DNA from: Chloroflexota bacterium
Lineage (GTDB): Bacteria > Chloroflexota > Limnocylindria > Limnocylindrales > CSP1-4
Reading direction: 5' to 3'
NCBI GenBank assembly: GCA_021812735.1
Contig: JAKAMV010000071.1
Coordinates: 1 to 20,110, forward strand
DNA length: 20,110 bases
Shown here: one piece after another, positions 1 through 7,020 of the stretch
Numbering within the stretch: position 1 is the first letter of the stretch
Layout of the letters: every line of letters starts with the position of its first letter
Translations under genes and position numbers: made by a program
Notes under the pieces: model-generated
Databases searched by the model: none
Seen by the model: only the letters and a program-made list of their open reading frames with translations
Told to the model about the DNA's origin: nothing

Positions 1-2
1 CC

Positions 3-302
3 ATCGCGTTCTGCGCCCTCGGCCTGCTTCTCGCGGGCGCCCTGCGCGCCGAGGCCGTGCTCGCCCTGGCCAACGGGATCTACCTAGTCTTCCTGCTGCT
101 CGGCGGGATCATCATCCCGCTCGACCACCTGCCGGCGGTGATCGCGGTGCCGGCCTCCTTCCTGCCGCCGGCCCAGCTGGCAGGGCTCCTGCGGGACACG
201 CTGGAACCGGGCGGGGTCGTCGACCCATTGCAGGCAGCCGGGCTGGCCGCCTGGGCCGTGGCACTCGTGGCCGCGACGCTCCTGACCTTCCGGCCCGACT
301 AG
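3..302 (+). CDS. ABC-2 type transporter permease, C-terminal part (cut by window start)
   Basis: The open frame enters from the left edge and ends with TAG at 300-302, leaving the last 99 residues. It reads as hydrophobic helices: a Leu/Ala/Gly-rich segment, a second one around the motif GGIIIPLDHLP, an amphipathic stretch with PPAQLAGLLRDTL, and a final helix before a short RPD tail. The pattern of a helix, then IPLxxLP, then a loop resembling the FLPPAQLAGLLR region, then a last helix is typical of the DrrB/ABC-2 permease C-terminus. Such proteins form the membrane part of efflux ABC transporters for drugs, lipids or polysaccharides. Its ATPase partner would lie to the left of the window. 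Codon use is extremely GC-rich compared with the genes after position 888. Substrate unknown. Confidence 0.75.
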   Translation: MAFCALGLLLAGALRAEAVLALANGIYLVFLLLGGIIIPLDHLPAVIAVPASFLPPAQLAGLLRDTLEPGGVVDPLQAAGLAAWAVALVAATLLTFRPD

Positions 303-398
303 CCTGCACGGCAGGGCCCGGCGCGGCCGGGCGTCGGGGATGGCGCCCCGTCGCTATGGCCGGCGCCCCGTCCTGGCCTGCGCCCGCAGCGCATAAGG

Positions 399-430
399 AA
401 CGACCCCGGGAGGCGGGTCCCAGGGTCGTT
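399..430 (-). terminator. Stem-loop 3' of tRNA-fMet, probable terminator
   Basis: AACGACCC at 399-406 pairs with GGGTCGTT at 423-430. After one C/A mismatch, GGGA (408-411) pairs with TCCC (418-421), leaving a loop of six bases. It lies 16 nt past the CCA end of the minus-strand tRNA gene and is the only strong hairpin there. It has no U-tract on the minus strand, so it would be an intrinsic terminator of the U-poor kind common in high-GC bacteria, or a 3' processing structure. It also lies 96 nt beyond the plus-strand permease stop and could serve both directions. Confidence 0.55.
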
Positions 431-446
431 CGGTCAGGATGCAGAT

Positions 447-521
447 TGGTTGCGGGGGACGGATTCGAACCGCCGACCTTCGGGTTATGAGCCCGACGAG
501 CTGCCGCTGCTCCACCCCGCG
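447..521 (-). tRNA. Initiator tRNA-Met (CAU)
   Basis: The minus strand folds as a complete cloverleaf. The acceptor begins CGCGGGG and ends CCCCGCA-A, followed by an encoded CCA at 447-449. The D stem is GAGC/GCTC, the anticodon loop is CTCATAA, and the T arm contains GGTTCGAATCC. Two initiator hallmarks are visible: the first base C faces an A (C1-A72 mismatch), and the anticodon stem ends in three stacked G-C pairs (TCGGG/CCCGA). These distinguish it from elongator tRNA-Met and from tRNA-Ile2. The gene is 75 nt with CCA, two shorter than the E. coli one because of a smaller D loop. It reads away from the catabolic genes and stands alone. Confidence 0.96.
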
Positions 522-528
522 ACCTCGA

Positions 529-558
529 AGTATACGCCAGTCCCGGGCCCTCGGTCAA
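529..558 (-). promoter_or_regulatory. sigma70-type promoter of tRNA-fMet
   Basis: On the minus strand, TTGACC (553-558) and TATACT (529-534) are separated by 18 nt. Only 7 nt (522-528) separate the -10 box from the first base of the mature tRNA, so the predicted start of transcription falls on or within a base or two of the mature 5' end. Confidence 0.75.
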
Positions 559-700
559 ACGCGGGCGGGATCAATGGACCACTATCCGCGAGATACGTCG
601 CCTGATCGGCCTCCCGGCCCTGGGGCCGGTGAGACACGCCACGCGGTCGGCGCCCCGGCGCTGGCGCCCGCGACACACGCCGCGTGGGCGGCGCCCCGGG

Positions 701-880
701 TCAGTCTCCGAGCTCGTCCCGGAGCGGGCGCGCCACCTCGTCCGCCAGCGCCTGGAGACCGCCCGGGCCGGTCCGGGGATCCATGTAGAAGACCAGGTGA
801 TCGCAACCTGCGCGGGCGATGGCTCGGCCGTACGCGAGCGCGGAGATGAGAGTCACGTCCGCAACCGCACCCGCACCGGC
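701..880 (-). pseudogene. C-terminal fragment of a protein, perhaps luciferase-like flavin monooxygenase
   Basis: On the minus strand an open frame ends at TGA (701-703). Read backward from there it encodes about 55 residues that look like a genuine protein C-terminus: a helix (LISALAYGRAIARAG), a beta strand with CDHLVFYMDP, then a final helix ALADEVARPLRDEL. This helix-strand-proline-helix ending resembles the last segment of luciferase-like (LLM) oxidoreductases, but the family call is tentative. Upstream the frame meets the stop of the MFS gene at 888-890, and no N-terminal part of such an enzyme is found. The MFS gene occupies that position in another frame. The fragment therefore appears to be the stump of a gene cut at about 880-890, although a very small GTG-started gene cannot be excluded. 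The stretch 522-700 beside it holds only the tRNA promoter and no recognisable gene. Confidence 0.4.
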
Positions 881-887
881 GTTGCTG

Positions 888-2123
888 TCATTCGACGATG
901 TCGCCCGCGAGCGATGCTGGCCCGACGGAAGCTCGGACGAGGATAAGACTTGGGACTAGGACACCGAGGCCGACACAGGCGAGGACTGCGAGCGGAAGAC
1001 GGAAGCTGCCGGTGGCATCCCGCAGGCTCCCAAGAACAACCGGGCCGAGGGCCGAGAGTTCGTATCCGACCAGCAGCATGAAGGCCGCGATCGCGCCTGC
1101 CACGGCCTCATCTTCGGCAACGTCGATCGTTAGGGCGAGCAGCAGAGGGTAGATCATGCCGTTGCCGAGACCCATCACGACCGTCGCGGCCGGGGCGACC
1201 TGCGGCGCGGTGGTAAGCGCGACTGCCCCGGCCGCGATGGCGCATGCACTGACCGCGAGCTGCGGCCCGCGGGGAAACCGGCCGGACAGAGCGATGACGC
1301 ACAGGTTGCCCAGGATCGTCGCCCCGTTGAGCATGGCCACGAGCCCGCCAGCGCTGTTCGTCGACCACCCACGCTCTGCAAAGGCCGCGGGAAGCCATGC
1401 GTTGGCTCCCCAGTAGACGATCCCCTGCAACCCGTACGCCACGGCGAGGGTCCATGCGACGCGGCGCCGCCACACGCGTGTGCGCGGAGGCGGGGCGTTG
1501 CCGGGCCCGCTGCGATGCACCGGCGGCACGAGCAGCACCCATGCGGCGGCCGGCATCAGACAGACGAGACCCATGAGCGCCACCGCAGGCCGCCAGCCCC
1601 CGAGGTCCACGGCGATCGGTCCAGCAACGGCTGCGGCGAACGTCGCGCCGACGACGATGCCCGCGGCGGACCCGGCCGCAGCAATGGTCGTCCGGTCTGC
1701 GACGGCTCGTAGCTTGCCGACGTAGGCTGGGAGAGAGCCGATGGCGCCTGTAGCCACGCCCACGGCGACGGTCAGCGCGATGACCTCGAGGGCGGATCCT
1801 GCTGCGCCCCGTAGTGCGCCAGCGCCCGCGACCACCAGGAGTCCAAGCAGCATGGCGGCCCGATCTCCGATCCGGCCGGCGAGGAGCGGCCCGAGTGGGG
1901 CGAACAGCCCCATGCACACTATGGGGATGGTCGCGAGCAGCGCGACGAACGTATGCGACACCCTGAGGTCCGTGGCCATGGCACTGGCCACTGGCCCGAT
2001 GCCGATGATCGCCGGGCGGAGCCCGAGTGACGCGATGAAGAGCGGCAGGGCCGGGTCCTCCGCCGTCGGGCGGAGCGCCGTCCGCAGCCGGTCGGCCCTG
2101 ACGCGCGCGGCAGGAAGAGCCAT
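888..2123 (-). CDS. MFS transporter, CynX/NimT-like
   Basis: A 411-residue membrane protein with about 12 hydrophobic helices in two halves. The halves are separated by a basic central loop (around residue 205-225, with PPRTRVWRRR). The motif GRIGDRAAM between helices 2 and 3 (near residue 84-91) is the MFS loop 2-3 signature GxxxDRxG/R in a relaxed form, and GLGNGMIYPLLLAL near helix 10 matches the CynX/NimT subgroup. Such proteins are inner-membrane secondary transporters of small organic anions, amino acids or drugs. The start ATG lies 2 nt past the AroK-AroB stop with no clear Shine-Dalgarno sequence, which implies translational coupling at the end of the minus-strand operon. Its place behind aroE and aroKB suggests it may move a substrate or product of that block; the direction is unknown. 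Its stop sits at the compositional boundary with the left flank. Confidence 0.85.
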   Translation of the reverse strand: MALPAARVRADRLRTALRPTAEDPALPLFIASLGLRPAIIGIGPVASAMATDLRVSHTFVALLATIPIVCMGLFAPLGPLLAGRIGDRAAMLLGLLVVAGAGALRGAAGSALEVIALTVAVGVATGAIGSLPAYVGKLRAVADRTTIAAAGSAAGIVVGATFAAAVAGPIAVDLGGWRPAVALMGLVCLMPAAAWVLLVPPVHRSGPGNAPPPRTRVWRRRVAWTLAVAYGLQGIVYWGANAWLPAAFAERGWSTNSAGGLVAMLNGATILGNLCVIALSGRFPRGPQLAVSACAIAAGAVALTTAPQVAPAATVVMGLGNGMIYPLLLALTIDVAEDEAVAGAIAAFMLLVGYELSALGPVVLGSLRDATGSFRLPLAVLACVGLGVLVPSLILVRASVGPASLAGDIVE

Positions 2124-2125
2124 GG

Positions 2126-3688
2126 CTAGTGGAGCGGCCGCCCGAGTAACGCCACCCGAACGGCCTCGTTCACCACCCCGCCCGGCACGTCGCTCCGGAC
2201 GACCACATCTGACCCGGTGGCCAGGACCCAGCGGGTGCGGCCCCGGAGCCGCTTCTTGTCGGCGGCCATCCGGGCCATCACGTCTGCGATGTCAACCTCG
2301 ACCGGATCGCATCCCAGACGGAGGCGATCGAGAATGCTTCCCGCGCGCTCCGCGAGGGATTCCGGAGTCACACCTACCTCGACGCCGATCGCAAGTGCCG
2401 CACGCAGGCCGTACCCGACGGCCTCTCCGTGCAGGAGGCGATAGTCGGTTGCTGCCTCGAGCGCGTGGCTAAGGGTGTGGCCCAGGTTGAGGGCCATGCG
2501 CGGTCCCGCGAGATCACGCTCGTCTGCGAGGACGATCCGCAGCTTCTCCAAAGCGCAGCGTTCGACGAGTTCGAGCAGGACGTCGTCTCCGGCCCGCGCA
2601 CTGTGTCGAGCCTCCCGGGCAACGCTCTCTACGAGCGCGAACAGCTCGGTGTCCCCGAGCAGCGCGTACTTGAGGGCTTCTGCGAGCGCAGCGCGCCGCT
2701 GACGCGGGGCTTCGCTGCGGAGCAGGTCGACGTCGAGCACGATCCCGACGGGCTGGTGGAACGTGCCCGCGAGGTTTCGTCCAAGATCGAGGTTGATGGA
2801 CCCCTTGCCTCCGATCGCGAGGTCCACCTGACCGAGCGTGGTAGTCGGAACCATCACCATCGGGACGCCACGCAGATAGACGCCGGCAGTGAACGTCGCA
2901 GCGTCGCAGATGCGGTCGTCTCCGACCGCGACTATGGGGCCTTTGCGGGGAAGGCCCAGCCTCGCCAGCTGGCGCAGTGCCCTGACCTGCGCCGTGAGGG
3001 TCTTGGCACGTTCTCCCGCCGGGATCGTCACCACGTCGAACTGCGTGTTGGCGGCCCTCAACACGTCGCTAACCCGATCGCCGAGCGCGCTCCAGACGCC
3101 GCGTTCGGTGATCACGACGACGCGCTCTCCACGCAGACCGCTGAGCGCGTCCCCGACGCCCCGCGCCACGATCCCATCGCCAAGAGCCAACAGCCCCGCC
3201 CGAGTATCGGCTCTGGCGACGAGCGTGCCGGCCGGCGGCGGGCTGGCCAGCAGCCTGTGCACTTCCTCGACGAGGTCGCTAGTGGGTCGTGTCGCGTCGA
3301 GCCGAACACCCGCCCCGAAGTACCATGCCATGGCATCGCGATGGGCATCAAGGTCAGGCACCGCGCTCCGCGCGCCACCTTCCAGGAGGATGGGCGCGGC
3401 CCGAAGGCGGGCGGCGAGGCGTCCAGACGGCGCATCGAGCCATACGACCAGCCGTTCCCGGTAGAGCTCGTGGCGCAGTCGGGGCCGTGCAAGGGAGGCA
3501 TCCGCAAGGAAGACGCGCGGGACGGCAGACCTGACGTTCCAGGGACCGGCTGGTCCGCCTCTGTCCGCGGGATCCGCCGCCGCCGCAACGGCATCGACAT
3601 CGACGAGCAACCACCCGTGGCGCCTGGCAAGGTCGCGGCCGAGCGCCCTTGTACCGCTCCCAGGCGCTCCTACCAGCACCACGTCCAT
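2126..3688 (-). CDS. aroB: Shikimate kinase-like / 3-dehydroquinate synthase fusion
   Basis: 520 residues in two domains. Residues 1-150 are a shikimate-kinase-like P-loop domain; residues 160-520 are 3-dehydroquinate synthase (DHQS), which converts DAHP to dehydroquinate using NAD and a divalent metal. In the DHQS part the metal ligands E337, H404 and H420 are present. So are substrate residues R273, D289, K295, N305, K340, K382, R397, N401, H408 and the late DKK at 477-479. The kinase half is degenerate: the expected Walker A GxxGxGK(S/T) reads GAPGSGTR (7-14), so the lysine is gone, and the GGG shikimate loop is absent. The NAD loop, normally GGGxxGDxxGF, is GDDRICDAATF (256-266). AroK-AroB fusions are known, but this one is probably only a synthase, or a changed cyclase. 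The ATG lies 8 nt after aroE. Confidence 0.88.
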   Translation of the reverse strand: MDVVLVGAPGSGTRALGRDLARRHGWLLVDVDAVAAAADPADRGGPAGPWNVRSAVPRVFLADASLARPRLRHELYRERLVVWLDAPSGRLAARLRAAPILLEGGARSAVPDLDAHRDAMAWYFGAGVRLDATRPTSDLVEEVHRLLASPPPAGTLVARADTRAGLLALGDGIVARGVGDALSGLRGERVVVITERGVWSALGDRVSDVLRAANTQFDVVTIPAGERAKTLTAQVRALRQLARLGLPRKGPIVAVGDDRICDAATFTAGVYLRGVPMVMVPTTTLGQVDLAIGGKGSINLDLGRNLAGTFHQPVGIVLDVDLLRSEAPRQRRAALAEALKYALLGDTELFALVESVAREARHSARAGDDVLLELVERCALEKLRIVLADERDLAGPRMALNLGHTLSHALEAATDYRLLHGEAVGYGLRAALAIGVEVGVTPESLAERAGSILDRLRLGCDPVEVDIADVMARMAADKKRLRGRTRWVLATGSDVVVRSDVPGGVVNEAVRVALLGRPLH

Positions 3689-3696
3689 ACCGATGT

Positions 3697-4572
3697 CTAC
3701 CGTCCGGAGGCTGCGGCCGCGGCCCGTGCCTCCATCGCGCTGTTCAGCGCCGCCACCATCGCATCCACAGGTGCCGTTCGCTGGAACCAGAGTTCGAACG
3801 CGCGCGCCCCCTGGTGCACGACCATGGGCTCACCGTTGATCGTCGCGGCTGCGCCTGCGGCGCGCGCGTCGCGCAGGAGCCGGGTTTCCCGCGGGCTGTA
3901 GACAACGTCGAACACGCGGATCCCCCTGGGCAGGAATGCCGCGGGCAGCGGTGACTCGTCAGAGTTCAGGCCAACCGAGCTGGCGTTCAGAAGGAGGTCG
4001 GCATGCGCCAACTCTTCTCCCAGCGAGGAGTCCTGGAGCGATCGAGCGAGGAGCCGCGTGGCACTCGAGACAACGGTGAGGTCTTCTACAAGCCGCTCAG
4101 CGCGTTCCACGTGACGGTTGTATACAACAACCCTTCCGAAGCCGGCTCTGATCAGTCCGTAGGTCGCGGAGCGGCCGGTGCCCCCGGCGCCGATCACGAC
4201 CGCAGTAGCCGTGCTCAGCTTGCGCCCCTCCATGAGCATGTCGACTGTGCGACGCACGCCGTAGGCGTCTGTATTGTGGCCGACCAGGGCCGAGCCATCA
4301 CGGGTCACGGTGTTGACCGCACGGATCACTGCCGCGTCCTCGTCGAGGTCATCGAGAAGGCGCACCACCGCCTCCTTGTACGGCATCGTCACGTTGCAGC
4401 CGAGGAACTCGCCCCCGCGCACCCGGTCGAGCGCGGGCATGAGGCCGTCCGGGGGAATGTCCTGCAGCTCATACCGTCCGTCGATGCCGGCAGCGGCCAT
4501 CGCCGCCTCTTGCATCGTCGGTGAGAGCGACTGGTGGAGCGGATGTCCGAAAAGGGCGATTCGAATGGCCAC
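3697..4572 (-). CDS. aroE: Shikimate dehydrogenase
   Basis: 291 residues, the normal length for the family. The enzyme reduces 3-dehydroshikimate to shikimate with NADPH, or oxidises shikimate/quinate in the YdiB/quinate subgroup. Visible motifs are SLSP (S15, S17; shikimate carboxylate), NVTMPYK with catalytic K66, N87, and NTD with catalytic D102. The nucleotide loop GAGGTG (128-133) and the NRHVER turn (152-157) follow; an Arg in this turn favours NADP(H). The usual C-terminal QGA motif is present as VHQGARAFELW. The GTG start is supported by GGAG 8 nt upstream; other starts lack this. It follows a 124-nt gap after the citrate-synthase-like gene, in which I see no clear promoter, and is followed 8 nt later by the AroK-AroB fusion. 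Whether its direction here is biosynthetic or catabolic is unresolved. Confidence 0.93.
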   Translation of the reverse strand: MAIRIALFGHPLHQSLSPTMQEAAMAAAGIDGRYELQDIPPDGLMPALDRVRGGEFLGCNVTMPYKEAVVRLLDDLDEDAAVIRAVNTVTRDGSALVGHNTDAYGVRRTVDMLMEGRKLSTATAVVIGAGGTGRSATYGLIRAGFGRVVVYNRHVERAERLVEDLTVVSSATRLLARSLQDSSLGEELAHADLLLNASSVGLNSDESPLPAAFLPRGIRVFDVVYSPRETRLLRDARAAGAAATINGEPMVVHQGARAFELWFQRTAPVDAMVAALNSAMEARAAAAASGR

Positions 4573-4696
4573 GCTGTTAGCTCCAAGTGCACGTCGGAGA
4601 ACCCTGATGTTGCTCGCGTGTTGGCGGCGATCCGGACCGTCGCCCCCAGTGCGTCGGCAACGCGTTCGGATCTGGCCCCTGGGTGTGACTGCGCCG

Positions 4697-5551
4697 TCAC
4701 GAGTGTTCTTCCGCCTTGCGCAACTGATGCGACACTGCGGGTGCGAACGTATCCGCCTGCCCTATCGGTGGCCCGTCGTAGGTCACGAGAGTGGGTTGGA
4801 TGAGCCGCATCGGCCGCTCCCGGACCGATTCCTCCACGATGTGCGCAGACAGTCCCGCCACCCGGGAAAGGGCGAAGGCGAAGTCGCCATAGACGGGATC
4901 CACACCCAGAGTCGTGAGGACTGCGGCAAGAGCTCCGTCGATATTGACGGTCACCGGCCTTCCGGCGTGATCGGCGACGGCGGAGGCTAGGGCACGTACG
5001 CGCGCCACCGGCCTCTCCGGGCGACCCTGGGCCGTTATCATCGCCAGCAACCGCTCGGCCCGGCGGTCAACCGAGTGCCACCTGTGCCCGACGCCCGGAA
5101 TGCGGCGGCCGGCGGCACGCTCGCGATCAAACACGAGGCGTCCCCATTCCCCATGGTCGATCACGTCCGGGAGATCCGCCAACAGGCGCATAGCGGCGGT
5201 AACGGCCGCGCCGTGCAGCGGTCCGAAGGCCGTAATCCCGGCGGCCAGACTCGTCATGGCGGGTGCGCCCGTCGAGGTGACGGTGCGTGCGACTAGGGCG
5301 GAGGGAGCGAGTGGACCATGGTCGACAGCGGCCACCAAGCAGGCGTCGAACAGGGCCGCGTCTTCGGCCGAGGGTGCGCGTCCGGTCCACAGCCGTAGCA
5401 CCATCCCAGCGTACGTCTCGTGTCCGATGACGTCATCCACCGCGAGGCCGCGGACGTAGATGTGCTCCTCGTCCGTTGCCGTGATCGCCGACTGCCAAGT
5501 CGCCGCGTCCGCTGCCCGTCCGGCCGTCCGCCCTTGGTGGATCGCTCTCAT
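4697..5551 (-). CDS. Short citrate synthase-fold protein, citryl-CoA lyase-like
   Basis: 284 residues, much shorter than the roughly 370-430 of citrate synthase. The catalytic triad can be placed: H113 in GPLHGAA, H156 in GVGHRWHS and D205 in VNIDGAL, plus the conserved VDHGPLAPS segment at 77-84. The N-terminal helices of full citrate synthase are missing, and the protein begins directly at the segment ITATDEEHIYVRG (22-34). This compact form is usually annotated as citryl-CoA lyase or as the C-terminal ligase/lyase domain relative. Members cleave or form 3-hydroxy-3-carboxy acyl-CoAs such as citryl-CoA. The ATG overlaps the ALDH stop as ATGA and has a good GGAGGA site 6 nt upstream, fixing the start. 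Because it sits with CoA-transferase and ThDP genes, it may act on a 3-hydroxyacyl-CoA other than citryl-CoA. Confidence 0.82.
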   Translation of the reverse strand: MRAIHQGRTAGRAADAATWQSAITATDEEHIYVRGLAVDDVIGHETYAGMVLRLWTGRAPSAEDAALFDACLVAAVDHGPLAPSALVARTVTSTGAPAMTSLAAGITAFGPLHGAAVTAAMRLLADLPDVIDHGEWGRLVFDRERAAGRRIPGVGHRWHSVDRRAERLLAMITAQGRPERPVARVRALASAVADHAGRPVTVNIDGALAAVLTTLGVDPVYGDFAFALSRVAGLSAHIVEESVRERPMRLIQPTLVTYDGPPIGQADTFAPAVSHQLRKAEEHS

Positions 5552-7020
5552 GGTCGTCCTCCGAACACCACGAAATGTTCCTCGGTCAGCTCGCGAAGGG
5601 TGGACCTGGGGTCTTCCCGTCCAACGCCCGAGTTCTTGACGCCCCCGTATACGAAAGTGTCGAGTCGAAAGTTCGACGACCGGTTGATCAGGATCGAGCC
5701 AGCCTCGAGATCGGCAGCCGCACGCAGCGCGCGATCGAGCGAACTCGTGAAGACTCCAAACTGGAGGCCGTAAGTGGTCTGGTTCGCGATCTCGCAGGCC
5801 TCTCGGTCGTGTTCGTAGGTCAGCACGACGGCCACTGGTCCAAAAATCTCCTCATCGACGACGCGCATTCCCGGACGCGTGCCAGTAAGCAGAGTCGGGC
5901 AAAGCGTCGCTCCGGCCCTGGTCCCGCCAACCACCGTCTCTGCACCCGCTTGCACCGCCTCGTCGATCCAAGTGCAGACCCGTGCCGCCTCTTGCTCCGA
6001 GACCATCGACCCTATGTCCGTGGCAGGGTCAAATGGATCACCGAGCCGCAGCGTACGCACCTGCTCGGCAAGGAGGGCGACAAGGTCGGACGCGACGGCG
6101 GCGGGCGCGATGATCCGCTGCACGGAGTTGCAGCTCTGGCCGCTGTTTGAGTAGGCACCCTTCACACAGGCGCGCGCAGCCTGAGCGAGATCGGCGTCTT
6201 GGAAGATCACGTTTGCGCTGTTCCCGCCCAGCTCAAGCACCAGCTTCTTCATTGGCGCCGCGTGCCAGATCATCTCTGCAGCGGCCCGGCCGCCCGTGAA
6301 CGTGATGGCGGCCACGCGGGGGTGCGATGCGAGCGCGAGCCCGATGGACGAAGGCCCGATGAGCAGGCCGACCGCGTCTGGAGGCACGCCGACCTCCAGC
6401 GCAAGCTCGACGAGTTGTGCTGCGGTCACCGGCGCAGCTGATGCCGGCTTGATGATGACGGCGTTGCCCCCAATCAGGGCAGGACCCAGCTTGTGCGCCA
6501 GCAGGTTCAGCGGGGCGTTGAACGGCGTGATCGCCACCACCACACCGACAGGCCGACGATGCGTATACGCCCACAGCCTCTCTCCCGCGGGTGTCGTGTC
6601 GGTGAGCACCTGCTCCCCCGCCAACAGTTCAGCCGCCCGTGCCGAGACGCGCAAGGTATCGGCCGCCCGCACCGTCTCGCGCCTGGTCTCGCGGAGCGGC
6701 TTTCCCGTCTGCCAAGTCATCGTCAGGGCAAGCCGCTCAGCGTCTCGTTCGACTAGCATCGCCAAGCGCTCCACCATAGCCACCCGGGCATGGATCGGCG
6801 TGGCGGCCATCGCGCGGGCTCCGGCGATCGCGGCCGCAACCGCGAGCTCGACGTCCGCTGCAGAGGACTCGAGGATCCGGCCCTCGAGGGAAGCGTCGAA
6901 AGGCGACCGGTGGACACGCTCCGACCCGCCCTCGAGGATCCGGCCCCCGATGCGGGAACGCCCAAGCCGGGCCGCCTCGTTGGGCCCGACCGACCGAGGC
7001 GGCAGGACCGAATCGATCAT
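5548..7020 (-). CDS. NAD(P)-dependent aldehyde dehydrogenase (non-acylating ALDH superfamily)
   Basis: 490 residues from the chosen ATG. The Rossmann/nucleotide region includes TPFNAPLN (165-172), KPASAAP (191-197) and FTGG (241-244). The general base is E263 in LELGGNSA and the catalytic nucleophile is C297 in NSGQSC. EEIFGPV and NRSSNFR follow near the C-terminus, all as expected for a soluble aldehyde-to-acid dehydrogenase. The reading frame is open 12 codons further up (to 7056), but that would overlap the ThDP gene by 40 nt. The ATG at 7018-7020 gives the same 4-nt ATGA overlap seen at its neighbours, so I chose it. Its position directly after a ThDP lyase/decarboxylase suggests it oxidises the aldehyde that enzyme releases. 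Substrate unknown; the family resembles lactaldehyde/succinate-semialdehyde/betaine-aldehyde-type enzymes. Confidence 0.9.
   Translation of the reverse strand: MIDSVLPPRSVGPNEAARLGRSRIGGRILEGGSERVHRSPFDASLEGRILESSAADVELAVAAAIAGARAMAATPIHARVAMVERLAMLVERDAERLALTMTWQTGKPLRETRRETVRAADTLRVSARAAELLAGEQVLTDTTPAGERLWAYTHRRPVGVVVAITPFNAPLNLLAHKLGPALIGGNAVIIKPASAAPVTAAQLVELALEVGVPPDAVGLLIGPSSIGLALASHPRVAAITFTGGRAAAEMIWHAAPMKKLVLELGGNSANVIFQDADLAQAARACVKGAYSNSGQSCNSVQRIIAPAAVASDLVALLAEQVRTLRLGDPFDPATDIGSMVSEQEAARVCTWIDEAVQAGAETVVGGTRAGATLCPTLLTGTRPGMRVVDEEIFGPVAVVLTYEHDREACEIANQTTYGLQFGVFTSSLDRALRAAADLEAGSILINRSSNFRLDTFVYGGVKNSGVGREDPRSTLRELTEEHFVVFGGRP

Noticed and set aside
112..558. 148-codon minus-strand frame covering the tRNA and permease tail
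   Set aside because: It runs through the tRNA gene, and the protein is Arg/Pro/Ala low-complexity. Frames across tRNA genes are a common annotation artefact.
2429..3901. 490-codon plus-strand open frame opposite aroKB and aroE
   Set aside because: It lies antisense to two genes with full family motifs. Its translation has no recognisable domain and an Arg/His-rich, low-complexity look typical of the GC-rich antisense frame.
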